DNA from: Anthocerotibacter panamensis C109
Lineage (GTDB): Bacteria; Cyanobacteriota; Cyanobacteriia; Gloeobacterales; Anthocerotibacteraceae
NCBI RefSeq assembly: GCF_018389385.1
Contig: NZ_CP062698.1
Location: forward strand, 62,001 to 126,000
Length of the DNA stretch: 64,000 bases
Reading direction: 5' to 3'
Of the stretch, positions 56,003-64,000 are shown one piece after another; the first letter of the stretch is position 1, and every line of letters starts with the position of its first letter. The notes below the pieces were generated by a model. It did no database searches. It saw only the letters and a program-made list of their open reading frames with translations, and was not told where the DNA came from. A program made the position numbers and the translations under genes.

Positions 56003-56387
56003 GGCTGGATCTGAATCAGGAATGCAATCTAAAAGTATATCAGGCTACTCAAACTGAATTAAGGCCCCATATCAATGCACGCTTCCTGTTGAGATCAATA
56101 AGTTTTGTAAAACTCCTGAAAATACTTAGTTGCCATTACTTGTATCGCTCTCTGTATAGATCCTAGCCAATTTTGATTAGGATGAATAACGTAGGTTCTA
56201 CGCAGTTTATCGCTAGGTATCTACTGTTTTTCCCTACGAGCAAACCCAGGGATCTTCTCGGGATTGGAGCCTAGGGCTGTGGGACTAAGAGCATTTTCGT
56301 ATACCAGCCAGGGTCTTTAGCGGAGTACTCCTGGGATCAGTTAAGGGCTCTGCCCTAGGACTGAATCCTTAGAAATGGGTACTGCTC
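56003..56387. other. Long leader region upstream of a secreted glycoside-hydrolase-like gene
   Basis: The 385 bp contain no ORF I accept. The half nearest the downstream gene looks structured: CCTAGGGC (56270-56277) is perfectly complementary to GCCCTAGG (56352-56359), AGGGC-TCT-GCCCT lies just before the gene, and GCAAACC occurs at 56240-56246. This could be an RNA element controlling the gene at 56388. No known riboswitch class fits well. Confidence 0.4.
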
Positions 56388-58067
56388 ATGACAGATAGAT
56401 CCATCCACCGGCTCCTATGGATACGTCCGTTGAGCAAGCTGCTATTGCTGATGACCATCCTGGTAAATTTTGGAATGGCTGTAGCTGCAGCTAACCTGAC
56501 CCAGGGAATGGAAACAGCACAGGAATTTGGGGTGCACGAAATTGTTTTGACGGGCCAAGGCTCGGCGCGCAACCCCTTTGATACCGCAGCAACCGTCACC
56601 TTCACCGATGCCGTCGGACAGAAGGTGACCGTGAATGCTTTTTATGATGGCAGCAACACATGGCGAGCACGCCTCTATGTGGACCGTCCGGGACTGTGGT
56701 CCTGGCAGTCGCGTTCTCCCACCAATAGCGGGCTCAATGCTAAGTCGGGACGCTTTACCGCCGTGGTCTCCAAACTGCGCGGGATGCTGCGCGAAGACCC
56801 GGCTAACCATAAGCAATGGGCCACCGATGATGGGCGCTGGTTTTTGAATCTCAACGACACCGCCTACCGCTTCTTCAACCGGGGGGCTACCCAATGGCAG
56901 CCCTATGCCGACAGCCTGATCGCCAAGGGTCTGACCTCGCTGCGCGCTGGAGCCCTAGGCGGGATCAACTGGGGCAAGAACGCGTCAGGTTCTACGTTTC
57001 AGAGCAACAATCCCTGGGTGGACGAGCGCGACTACAGCCGCATCGATCTAGCCAAGTTCCAAACCACCGATAGCCGCCTGACTTGGCTGCTCAACAACCG
57101 CCCCGATTTTTATATCCAGATGATCCTGTTTGGCCTCAAGCAGTACGGTAGCGACGCGACGGGACAGGCTTGGGCGGCTGTCCCCCAAGCGCAGCGCACC
57201 CAACTCCTCCAGTACATGGTGGCCCGCTGGGCGGCATTCCCCCAGATCTACTGGCTCATCATCAACGATGCCAACTACGGCAGTTCTTTCCCCAAAAACA
57301 ACGCTATGGCCCAGGAAATCGGGACCTATTTCCTGAAAAACGACCCTTGGCAGCACCCCTTGTCCACAGGGCGCACCCGTAACCAGCCCTTCCCTTTCCC
57401 GACTGCGCCCTGGGCGAGCTATTTCCACCTAGAGGGCGCGTATGCGCTGGGGGCCGACGAGATCAACGCCTACCGCAACTACCCAGCCCATGTTTTTTAT
57501 GGAGAAGACCAGTACGAGCGCTCGGAGAACGGTAAAGCACCAGCCAACCCCCAATATTTCTACCGCTGGCTGTTCTGGTCGTGGCTCTTTGCGGGTGGTT
57601 CGGCGAACTATGGGGGACCGGGCATACAGCGTGACAGCATCACCCCTTATAGCCAGGTCAACCCGCCCTTGGTCGGGCTCAACTCAATCCCCTATATCAA
57701 GCGCTTTCTGGAGTCGCGTAACCTGGCACTCTCGGACTTCACCCCGGCTGATACTAAAGTCACAGACCTGGATGGACGGTCGGGCCGTCTGCGTCCGAAG
57801 CTGATGCTCCAGCGCGCCCCACGCCCTGCCTATCTGGTCTATCATCCCAATGCCCGCTCCTCCGGGCAGGGGGCACAGGTAAATTCAGACCTTACGGCGC
57901 AGATGCGGGTAGACTTGACCAGCACTCCGGGAACTTTTGCCGTGGAGTGGTACCGCGCTCAAGATGGGGCTGCCCTCAGTCAGGGTACCGTCAAGGGCGG
58001 TCAATCGGTCCAACTCACCGCGCCCTGGAAGGGCGTCGATGTGGTCCTCTACTTGAGGGCTGAATAA
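56388..58067 (+). CDS. Secreted DUF5060/DUF4038 glycoside-hydrolase-like protein
   Basis: The 559-residue protein has a basic N-terminus and hydrophobic helix (about 15-35) forming a signal peptide or anchor. Residues about 45-125 match a DUF5060-type beta domain (RNPFDTAATVTFTDAVGQKVTVNAFYDGSNTWRARLYVDRPGLWSW). The following TIM-barrel-like part resembles DUF4038 (WFLNLNDTAYRFFNRG ... FYIQMILFG ... FPQIYWLIINDANYGSSFP ... YGEDQYERSENGK). Members are predicted sugar hydrolases; candidate acids are in the NDANYG and GEDQYE stretches. A beta C-terminal domain ends the protein. It may remodel an exopolysaccharide. Confidence 0.75.
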   Translation: MTDRSIHRLLWIRPLSKLLLLMTILVNFGMAVAAANLTQGMETAQEFGVHEIVLTGQGSARNPFDTAATVTFTDAVGQKVTVNAFYDGSNTWRARLYVDRPGLWSWQSRSPTNSGLNAKSGRFTAVVSKLRGMLREDPANHKQWATDDGRWFLNLNDTAYRFFNRGATQWQPYADSLIAKGLTSLRAGALGGINWGKNASGSTFQSNNPWVDERDYSRIDLAKFQTTDSRLTWLLNNRPDFYIQMILFGLKQYGSDATGQAWAAVPQAQRTQLLQYMVARWAAFPQIYWLIINDANYGSSFPKNNAMAQEIGTYFLKNDPWQHPLSTGRTRNQPFPFPTAPWASYFHLEGAYALGADEINAYRNYPAHVFYGEDQYERSENGKAPANPQYFYRWLFWSWLFAGGSANYGGPGIQRDSITPYSQVNPPLVGLNSIPYIKRFLESRNLALSDFTPADTKVTDLDGRSGRLRPKLMLQRAPRPAYLVYHPNARSSGQGAQVNSDLTAQMRVDLTSTPGTFAVEWYRAQDGAALSQGTVKGGQSVQLTAPWKGVDVVLYLRAE

Positions 58068-58172
58068 CCGCTACCGTGCTGCCGTTCCTCCTCTACCGGC
58101 AATATGCAAAGATAACGAGGATAGTCTGCGTGAGTGCTGTTGAAGACCTATCCCATGCTTCTGAGGAGTGAG

Positions 58173-59336
58173 ATGGGCTGGCTGTGGGCCAGCCGGACGC
58201 TTTCAGATATGGGCGATAGCATTCACCTGTTGGCCTTTAACTGGCTGTTGGTAGAGCGCTCAGGTTCGGCGGTGGCGGTGGCGACCGCCTCGACGCTGTG
58301 GTTGGGGGGGCAGGTGCTGGCGGGCTGGCCGGGGGGACGATTGGCAGACCGCTGGCCCCCGGTGCAGGTGTTGCAGGGGACCTACTTGATCCATGGGCTC
58401 GTCATCGCCTGCTTTGCCTGGGGAGTTTTGGCCCAAGAAGCACCGCTGTGGAGTTTTTATGTCCTGGCTTTTATCCTGGGAATCCTGAGTACGCCCATCG
58501 ACCCGGCTTCGCGCACCCTCTTGCAAACCCTCTTTCCCCAACGCGACCAACTCACCCAAGCCAATGGCCTCTTCTCGACGGGCATGGCTGTAGCCCAGAC
58601 CACTGGACCCATCTTGGGGGGGCTAGCTTTTAATTATCTGCCGCTGGGTTGGGCTTTTGGGGTCAACGCGGTGAGCTACTCGCTAGCCGCCATAGGCCTT
58701 TTGGCGGTCCGCACTCCGGTTGTCGCCATGGCGCACGAGAAGAAGAAAGAACGGTCCTCCTGGCAAGAGCAAGCCCACTTGAGTCTGATCCTGAGCGATA
58801 TCCTCATCCCGGTCGCGGCTTTTATCTGGCTGGTCGCTCCGTTGTTTACTGCGCTACTGCCCTATTTGGTCCTAAAGCAACAGGGGTCGGTCCTGACGCT
58901 GGGGCTGTTGCAAGGGGGGCTCTGGACGGGGGTTGGCTTGGGGTTGGGGCTGGGAGCATGGCTGGTGAGCCGGGTGCGCCACTGTGCCCTGTGGGGGCTG
59001 GTCTATCTGGGCGGCACCTGTCTGCTGGCGGGGGGGTTTGCCCTGGTCCAGAGTTGGGGGGCTGTGGTTTTGGTGGGCGGGATCGGTCTGTTGGCGGGGA
59101 CGGCCTATCTTTTTCTCAATCAGGTCCTCCTCGACCGCATCGACAGCCAGAATATCGCCGGAGTCACGGGACTTTTGGGCTCGGTTCTGGGTTTGGGGTT
59201 GGCCTTGAGCAGTTTTCTATTGGGCTGGGTGGTTCAGCAGGTTCCCTTTGATCTGGCGCTCGGGGTAGGGGCGTGTGTCAGTTTTCTGATCACCCTTGGC
59301 ATGGGGATTCGGGTTTGGCAAACCGGGTTGAAATAA
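58173..59336 (+). CDS. MFS transporter, EntS/MFS_3-like
   Basis: This ~387-residue major-facilitator transporter has about twelve hydrophobic helices. It starts MGWLWASRTLSDMGDSIHLLAFNWLL and contains the motif-A-like GWPGGRLADRWPPVQVL between helices 2 and 3 and QANGLFSTGMAVAQTTGPILGGL. The MFS_3/EntS type often exports siderophores or drugs, so a link to the TonB receptor at 1.5-4 kb is possible only in principle. GTG 58134 opens the frame, but ATG 58173 follows GAGGAGTG and is preferred. Confidence 0.85.
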   Translation: MGWLWASRTLSDMGDSIHLLAFNWLLVERSGSAVAVATASTLWLGGQVLAGWPGGRLADRWPPVQVLQGTYLIHGLVIACFAWGVLAQEAPLWSFYVLAFILGILSTPIDPASRTLLQTLFPQRDQLTQANGLFSTGMAVAQTTGPILGGLAFNYLPLGWAFGVNAVSYSLAAIGLLAVRTPVVAMAHEKKKERSSWQEQAHLSLILSDILIPVAAFIWLVAPLFTALLPYLVLKQQGSVLTLGLLQGGLWTGVGLGLGLGAWLVSRVRHCALWGLVYLGGTCLLAGGFALVQSWGAVVLVGGIGLLAGTAYLFLNQVLLDRIDSQNIAGVTGLLGSVLGLGLALSSFLLGWVVQQVPFDLALGVGACVSFLITLGMGIRVWQTGLK

Positions 59337-59349
59337 TCGGCCCCTTGCA

Positions 59350-60141
59350 TTATGAAGTAGATGCGTCAGCAGGTGGGAACACCGGCTGGGGATAGCCCAC
59401 AGCTACCAGCGATAACCCCGCAGGTGGGGCCAATCGGTAGACCTTCTCGCGCTCTTTCGATAAGCACGTCCGAATAAATTCCTCCGGGCTCAAGAGCCCT
59501 GCCCCGACCGGCACCACCAATCCCACGAGCAAGCGCATCATCCCATAGAGAAAACTCAGTGCCCGCACCCGGATATAGACTAGATCCCCCTCGCGATGAC
59601 AGTGCACCCGGTCCACCCGGACCAGACTGTGGATACGGTCACTGCCTGCTAGTTGCAACGCGCTGAGGTCATGATTCCCCAACAGACCCTTGAGGGCTTG
59701 CTGCATCCAGGCCACCTCCAGCCAGGACTTGTAGTAAAACCAACTGCGGTCACGCCAAAACAGGTCCGGTTGGATGCTGTTGTGAATGGTGTACAGGTAC
59801 TCGCGCCATGTGGCGCTGAAGCGTGCATGCCAGGGTGGCTCCATGCAGGCAGCCTGACGCACCAGGATATCTGAAGGAAGCCGCCCATTGAGGACGATGG
59901 GCCAATGCTCCGGCGGGATGGGGCTGGTGGTCTCGAAGTGGACGACTTGCCCCCCCGCATGGACCCCAGTATCTGTCCGTCCGGCTCCGTAGATAGTCAC
60001 GGGATGGCGGACAATTTTCTCTAAAAGGTCCTCCAAAGTTCCCTGGACAGTCCGCCCCTTAGCCTGCCGCTGGAACCCGTAAAAATGAGTTCCCCAGTAC
60101 TGTATCAAGAGCGCAATACGTTGTCGTTTCCCCTCGGTCAT
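59350..60141 (-). CDS. truA: tRNA pseudouridine synthase A
   Basis: TruA isomerises uridines 38-40 in the tRNA anticodon arm to pseudouridine. The catalytic aspartate is Asp57 in YGAGRTDTGVHAGGQ. Other family blocks are IQYWGTHFYGFQRQ, VLNGRLPSDI, ARFSATWREYLYTI and LSFLYGMMRLLVGLVVPVG. The frame extends to 60234, but ATG 60141 (MTEGKRQRIALLIQYWG) is the family start. In many cyanobacteria truA sits within the ribosomal protein cluster; here it stands alone downstream of hli genes and after their terminator. Confidence 0.95.
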   Translation of the reverse strand: MTEGKRQRIALLIQYWGTHFYGFQRQAKGRTVQGTLEDLLEKIVRHPVTIYGAGRTDTGVHAGGQVVHFETTSPIPPEHWPIVLNGRLPSDILVRQAACMEPPWHARFSATWREYLYTIHNSIQPDLFWRDRSWFYYKSWLEVAWMQQALKGLLGNHDLSALQLAGSDRIHSLVRVDRVHCHREGDLVYIRVRALSFLYGMMRLLVGLVVPVGAGLLSPEEFIRTCLSKEREKVYRLAPPAGLSLVAVGYPQPVFPPADASTS

Positions 60142-60205
60142 TGCCCTTTCAAGCTGCCCTAAACTATTGTGCGCTGATAGACGCTGAAATAGGCACCGGT
60201 CAGCT

Positions 60206-60231
60206 ACAAAATAACCTCCCGAAGGGGAGGT
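60206..60231 (-). terminator. Intrinsic terminator after the hli genes
   Basis: On the minus strand ACCTCCC pairs with GGGAGGT around CTTC, followed by TATTTTGT. It lies 24 bp after the stop of the downstream hli gene and before the truA start, so hli transcripts end here. Confidence 0.72.
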
Positions 60232-60254
60232 CACGGTGGAAGGTCTCGCTCGGC

Positions 60255-60458
60255 TTAGCGGGCGATGAGATGGAGGATATCGCGGACCACGCTATAACCT
60301 GCCAGGTCCCACAGGAGATAGGCAAGAAAACCAATCATGGCAAAGCGGCTATTCCAAATCTCCGCTTGGGGAGTCCAACCAAAACGCCAAGCGTTGCGGT
60401 CGTACTCAGGGGCGACATCAATTCCCGTAGTCGTTGCGGAACGAGGATTCGTATTCAT
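60255..60458 (-). CDS. High-light-inducible protein (Hlip), copy 1
   Basis: The 67-residue single-helix protein belongs to the LHC/ELIP/Hlip superfamily. The chlorophyll-binding signature is AEIWNSRFAMIGFLAYLLWD (ExxNxRxAMxGF), where Glu and Asn/Arg bind pigment. Hlips bind chlorophyll and carotenoid and protect photosystem II assembly under light stress. The N-terminal region (WRFGWTPQ) is shared with copy 2. It is downstream of copy 2 on the same strand and followed by a terminator. These genes are likely induced by high light, perhaps by the adjacent regulator. Confidence 0.9.
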   Translation of the reverse strand: MNTNPRSATTTGIDVAPEYDRNAWRFGWTPQAEIWNSRFAMIGFLAYLLWDLAGYSVVRDILHLIAR

Positions 60459-60509
60459 GGCAGTGCTCCCAAATACACTAGAAAATCACAGGTGCGGCGA
60501 GCAAAATCG

Positions 60510-60761
60510 TTAGCGTATTCCAGCAGGAAAGCCGCTACCGGCTACAAGGTGGAGGACATCGCGAACTACGCTATAGCCGGCAAGGTCCCACAGGAGATAG
60601 GCAAGAAAACCAATCATGGCGAAGCGACCATTCCAAATCTCCGCTTGTGGGGTCCAACCGAAACGCCACTCGTTACGGCTGTGAGCGGAATCCATGGGAT
60701 CGGCGATGGGCACGGTGGCCCCAGAGCCACCTGTTGTGCGCGGGTCTGAAGTCGAAGTCAT
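60510..60761 (-). CDS. High-light-inducible protein (Hlip), copy 2
   Basis: This 83-residue Hlip has AEIWNGRFAMIGFLAYLLWD and a nearly identical flank (EWRFGWTPQ ... LAGYSVVRDVLHLVAG). The N-terminal 30 residues are longer and Gly/Thr/Ser-rich. It is the upstream copy of a tandem pair; the 51-bp gap and near identity of the last ~40 residues indicate a recent duplication. Expression probably starts from the 60762-60982 gap, which also holds the promoter of the divergent OmpR-type regulator. Confidence 0.9.
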   Translation of the reverse strand: MTSTSDPRTTGGSGATVPIADPMDSAHSRNEWRFGWTPQAEIWNGRFAMIGFLAYLLWDLAGYSVVRDVLHLVAGSGFPAGIR

Positions 60762-60982
60762 GGTCTTACTCCCAAATACAAGGGCGATAGCTTAATCGTA
60801 GAATTTAGCCACTCAGGCGTACTCTATCGCAGGTACCAACCCCACATCATTCCCAGAAGGATACCGGGCAGGGCAGCATCTGTGCCTCGCTATGAAAATA
60901 CTACAGTGGGTGGAGTGCATCCTCCACCCTGAGACACAGGAATCCCCAAAATCTGCGGGGGCGTAAAGTTTCTCGCTGGGTC

Positions 60983-61687
60983 ATGATAATAGAAAAGTTG
61001 CGTAGCGCTGTGGTCCACTTACTGCTGGTCGAAGACGAAGAAGAGCTGGCGCTGCCTCTCCAGGTTGCTCTGACCCGTGAAGGTCATCGGGTTGATTTGG
61101 CCCACGATGGGGAGGCAGCCCAGGCCCTTTTCACAGCACATTCCTACGACCTGTTGGTCCTGGACTGGATGCTGCCTGGATTGTCGGGGCTGGAGTTGTG
61201 TCAGCGGTTGCGCTGGGGCGGGGCACGCTTACCCATCTTGATCCTGACGGCCCGCGACCGCGTGGATGACCGGGTTCAGGGGCTGGATGCCGGGGCGGAT
61301 GACTACTTGGTCAAGCCCTTCGAACTCAAGGAACTGCTCGCTCGCGTCCGTGCGCTGGCTCGCCGTCCTCAAGAACGGAACAGTCCCTCGGAGCGGCTGG
61401 GCTATGCTGACTTGGTGTTGGACCTGACTGGGAAACTGGCCTTTCGGCAAGGGCAGCCCATCGAACTTTCCGCCAAGGAATTCCAACTGCTGCACTATTT
61501 TTGTCAGCACCAAGGCGAAGTCGTGAGCCACGAGGCAATCTACAACCATCTCTGGCCCACAGAACAAGCCCCCAACTCCAATGTCGTCGCCGCTCAGGTC
61601 AAACTGCTACGGCGCAAAGTTGACCGGGACTTTGACCCACCCCTCATCCACACGGTCTACGGTTTGGGCTACCGCTTCGGGGCGTAA
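60983..61687 (+). CDS. OmpR/PhoB-type response regulator
   Basis: The 234-residue regulator has a receiver domain (LLLVEDEEE; phosphoacceptor Asp61 in LLVLDWMLPG; conserved Lys in YLVKPF) and a C-terminal winged helix (LDLTGKLAFRQGQPIELSAKEFQLLHYFCQHQGEVVSHEAIYNHLW ... NVVAAQVKLLRRKVD ... IHTVYGLGYRF). It resembles RppA/NblR/ManR-like regulators of cyanobacteria. No kinase gene is next to it. It is divergent from the hli pair across a 221-bp gap, so regulation of hli is a reasonable but untested idea. Confidence 0.9.
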   Translation: MIIEKLRSAVVHLLLVEDEEELALPLQVALTREGHRVDLAHDGEAAQALFTAHSYDLLVLDWMLPGLSGLELCQRLRWGGARLPILILTARDRVDDRVQGLDAGADDYLVKPFELKELLARVRALARRPQERNSPSERLGYADLVLDLTGKLAFRQGQPIELSAKEFQLLHYFCQHQGEVVSHEAIYNHLWPTEQAPNSNVVAAQVKLLRRKVDRDFDPPLIHTVYGLGYRFGA

Positions 61688-61690
61688 GCC

Positions 61691-64000
61691 CTACAGCGTC
61701 ACCGTGAAGCGCAACCCGGACGTGGTGCCTCCCGCTGTGGTGACCCTGACTTGTCCTGTCGCGGCGGTGGCAGGGACGATAGCGGTGATTTGGGTGGGGG
61801 AGTTGACGGTGAAGGAGGTCGCTGCTATCCCACCAAACGTGACTGTGCTTGCTGCGGTCAGATTGGTGCCGGTGATGACCACAGCCGTCCCCACAGGGCC
61901 TCTATTGGGACTGAGGGCGGTCAGGGTGGGGACGGGGACGATGGTGAAGCTCGTCGGGCTGAGGGCGGTTCCGGCGGGATTGGTCACGCTGATAGGGCCT
62001 GAAGCAGCCCCCGCAGGCACAGTCGAGCGGATCGTCGTGGCTGAATTGATGGTGAAAGGAGCAGTGACCCCCCCAAAGCTCACCCCAGTCACCGCGCCGA
62101 AGTTGGTTCCACTGATGGTCACCAACGTGTCGGTCCCGCCCAAAGTTGGGGTAAAGCTGGTGATGCTCGGGAGCAAGACTACGCCAAAGCTAGCACTACT
62201 GACGGCTGTCCCGCCTGGAGTCGAGACCCGGATCGAGCCGGAGGTTGCTCCCACAGGGACCGTTGTCCTGATTTGGGTCGAGGAATCCACGGTGAATGAA
62301 CTGACGGGGACTCCCCCAAAACTGACGGCAAAGACCCCAGTAAAGTCCGTACCCGTGATGGTGACCGGCGATCCGACGATTCCACTTGCGGGGCTAAAGC
62401 CGGTGATGGCAGGCGGGACCGCCACCAGGAAATTCGCGCTGCTCGTCGCTGTGCCCGCTGCATTCGTGATACTAATGGGTCCGCTCAGAGCGCCTACCGG
62501 GACAGAGACCGTGATCCGGGTGTCCGAGTTGACGGTGAAAGTAGGCGCAGTCACCCCCCCAAACCGTACGGTGGTGGTTCCGAGGAAGCCCGTACCCGTA
62601 AGGGTTACGGTGTCCCCTACCAGCGCACTGGACGGGCTAAAGCCCGTGATGGCAGGTCCCAAAACCACCACAAAAGTCGTGCTACTGATGGCAGTCCCTC
62701 CGGGTGTGGCGACCCGAATGGCCCCATTGCTCGCTCCATCTGGGACGATGGCGCTGATCTGCGTGGGGGAGTTGACGATAAACGAAGTGGCTACCCCGTC
62801 AAAGCTGACCGACGTAGCACCATTGAGACTCGAACCGGTGATGACAATGGTGGAACCCACCGCCCCACTCGCCGGACTGAAGTCACTGATCTGCGGGATA
62901 CCTGCGACCAGGAAACTCGTGCTACTGATGCCTGTGCCCGCTGCGTTCGTAGCCCGCAGCGGCCCATTCAAAGCCCCGACCGGGACGGTGACCGTGATAC
63001 GCGTATCCGAGTTGACCGTGAAAGAAGGCGCAGTCACCCCGCCAAAGCTGATCGCCGTGATGCCCGCATAGTTGGTTCCGGTGATCGTCACCGTATCGCC
63101 TACCGCTGCACTGGCAGGGCTGAAGCTAGCAATGGTCGGGACGATAGAGATGACGGTCGTTGGGGTCGTGAAGAAGTCCAGAACCCGGTTGTCAAAATCG
63201 CTAAAGAAGTCATGCTCGGCAAAGCTGACGGTAAGTTGCGTACCAATATCAGACAGATAAGGCGTATAGACACTGGGGATCACCGAACTCCAGGTGGAGG
63301 TCAAGGGGTCATCACGCAGATAGTTGTTGGCATCCAGATAGCCCCCGTTTTTGAGCGCGGTAAAGATGTTCTGGGAATCAACGTTGGTGAGACCTGGAAT
63401 ACGCCAAAACCGGAACGGATAGAGCGGTGCGGGAATATTGACGCGCAACTGACCCGCCACACTCCGGTTGACTAGACTGGTAAAGTTGGAGACCGCCCGG
63501 TCATTGGGGCTTGTGCCATCCGAAAGGCCGTCAAATTGAGCCAACGCCCAATAGGAGGGCACCGTGGTTATACCCAGCGTGGCATTGTCTCCCGAAGAGA
63601 TATAAAGAGCCTGGGCCTTGACGCTGAAACCTAAGCTCGGAGCCGCCTGAGACAGCAGCGAAATGAACTGTCCACCCTGGGAAACCCCCAACAAAAAGAC
63701 AGGATCACTCAAGTTCATCAGCCCCTGAGCAATGAAATAATTGCGCACCTGGACTACATTCTGCATATCTAGATTGGTGGCAGCGGGATTGGTCACGTCC
63801 CAGGTTCTGGTGATCGCATCTTCGCTGTCGAGGGCGACCACCCCAAAATTGCGGGCGGCAGCTTCTTTGACCAAAATCCCGATTTCTACGTCCCGGAATA
63901 GCGTAGAAGCACGCCCCCCGGAACCGTGGAACAAAAAGATAACCCCATTGCGGCTAGTGGCGGCGACCGGAGGGAAAGAGGCAATTACCCGAGGCGCTAG
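61691..64000 (-). CDS. Secreted esterase-like protein with six IPT/TIG repeats, N-terminus off window
   Basis: The frame is open to the window edge (the first visible residues are LAPRVIASFPPVAATSRNGV), so the TTG at 63934 is not a start. The N-terminal part is an alpha/beta-hydrolase-like domain with GVIFLFHGSGG (oxyanion region) and the nucleophile elbow FLLGVSQGGQF (GxSxG). A C-terminal block of six ~80-residue IPT/TIG beta-sandwich repeats follows (PTIASFSPASAAVGDTVTITGTN ... and so on), ending in LRFTVTL. The repeats look like adhesive or spacer domains outside the cell. The six units share about half their residues. An extracellular hydrolase is likely; its substrate is unknown. Confidence 0.85.
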   Translation of the reverse strand, partial: LAPRVIASFPPVAATSRNGVIFLFHGSGGRASTLFRDVEIGILVKEAAARNFGVVALDSEDAITRTWDVTNPAATNLDMQNVVQVRNYFIAQGLMNLSDPVFLLGVSQGGQFISLLSQAAPSLGFSVKAQALYISSGDNATLGITTVPSYWALAQFDGLSDGTSPNDRAVSNFTSLVNRSVAGQLRVNIPAPLYPFRFWRIPGLTNVDSQNIFTALKNGGYLDANNYLRDDPLTSTWSSVIPSVYTPYLSDIGTQLTVSFAEHDFFSDFDNRVLDFFTTPTTVISIVPTIASFSPASAAVGDTVTITGTNYAGITAISFGGVTAPSFTVNSDTRITVTVPVGALNGPLRATNAAGTGISSTSFLVAGIPQISDFSPASGAVGSTIVITGSSLNGATSVSFDGVATSFIVNSPTQISAIVPDGASNGAIRVATPGGTAISSTTFVVVLGPAITGFSPSSALVGDTVTLTGTGFLGTTTVRFGGVTAPTFTVNSDTRITVSVPVGALSGPISITNAAGTATSSANFLVAVPPAITGFSPASGIVGSPVTITGTDFTGVFAVSFGGVPVSSFTVDSSTQIRTTVPVGATSGSIRVSTPGGTAVSSASFGVVLLPSITSFTPTLGGTDTLVTISGTNFGAVTGVSFGGVTAPFTINSATTIRSTVPAGAASGPISVTNPAGTALSPTSFTIVPVPTLTALSPNRGPVGTAVVITGTNLTAASTVTFGGIAATSFTVNSPTQITAIVPATAATGQVRVTTAGGTTSGLRFTVTL

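Noticed and set aside
56235-56330. A c-di-GMP-I riboswitch upstream of the DUF4038 gene
   Set aside because: GCAAACC and an AGCCAGG segment are present, but the conserved ACGCAAAGCC core is missing and the helices do not fit by hand. Kept only as an unclassified structured leader.
61581-63071. A 496-codon plus-strand ORF (Val/Pro/Thr-rich)
   Set aside because: It is antisense to the six IPT/TIG repeats; the repetitive, biased coding DNA keeps the opposite frame open. It has no domain and overlaps two convincing genes.

Overview
This window looks like the chromosome of a cyanobacterium. It carries genes restricted to, or typical of, oxygenic phototrophs: a separate rpoC1 subunit gene, Thf1/Psb29, CRR7, Ycf36- and Ycf37-like proteins, two high-light-inducible proteins, a tocopherol-cyclase-like protein, Tic22-like proteins, several cyanobacterial DUF families, and the succinate-semialdehyde dehydrogenase plus 2-oxoglutarate-decarboxylase pair that closes the cyanobacterial TCA shunt. 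Gene order is unusual. rpoC1 has neither rpoB nor rpoC2 beside it, and rplR-rpsE stand apart from the rest of the spc operon. A 32-residue protein resembling PsaI (or the Gloeobacter-specific PsaZ) is present. Together with a squalene synthase/hopene cyclase cluster, this would fit an early-branching lineage such as Gloeobacter or Anthocerotibacter, but that placement is inference.

Layout. 1-8.1 kb: tandem signal peptidases I, a TonB-dependent receptor, the PsaI/PsaZ-like ORF, a NarL-type regulator, cysE, uspA, an M50 protease and a secreted hypothetical. 8.2-18.2 kb: glyS with a DUF3531 gene, a GNAT/hypothetical/prmC/Tic22 run on the minus strand, a second Tic22, the SSADH/2-OGDC operon and a Rad52-like protein. 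18.4-30.6 kb: DUF4912 protein, tocopherol cyclase-like protein, small envelope proteins, MlaE permease, fused pyrF-pyrE, radical SAM protein, rplR-rpsE, Ycf36-like protein, a methyltransferase and a GDT1-type transporter.

30.6-38.9 kb is an accessory island. It holds a 975-residue NACHT-HEAT-DUF4062 protein, a truncated COG5464-like gene, the two ends of a dispersed tnpB (IS200/IS605 type), a 432-bp ISKra4-like deletion derivative with intact inverted repeats, an AT-rich orphan membrane-protein gene, and a frameshifted IS4-type element. The IS4-type transposase gene carries two identical 27-bp palindrome-rich inserts that read as the same peptide.

38.9-44.1 kb: a phosphoesterase, a coupled CRR7/Ycf37-like pair, a low-GC candidate nuclease toxin, a nitrilase and a DM13 protein. 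44.1-50.4 kb: rpoC1 and a hopanoid cluster (squalene synthase, shc, hpnB). 50.5-64 kb: an hsdM relic, mobA, an aldo/keto reductase, thf1, DUF2862, an HU-like protein, a Get3d-like protein with a degenerate P-loop, a sugar nucleotidyltransferase, a DUF5060/DUF4038 secreted protein behind a structured leader, an MFS transporter, truA, two hli genes, an OmpR-type regulator, and a large secreted esterase-like protein with six IPT/TIG repeats that runs off the right edge.

The best candidates for something undescribed are the NACHT-HEAT-DUF4062 protein, whose domain order is permuted relative to TEP1/NWD1; the coding palindromic repeats in the IS4-type transposase; the ISKra4 deletion derivative that keeps an open in-frame fusion of transposase ends; and the nuclease-toxin candidate. 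All calls come from reading the sequence; no database search was run.
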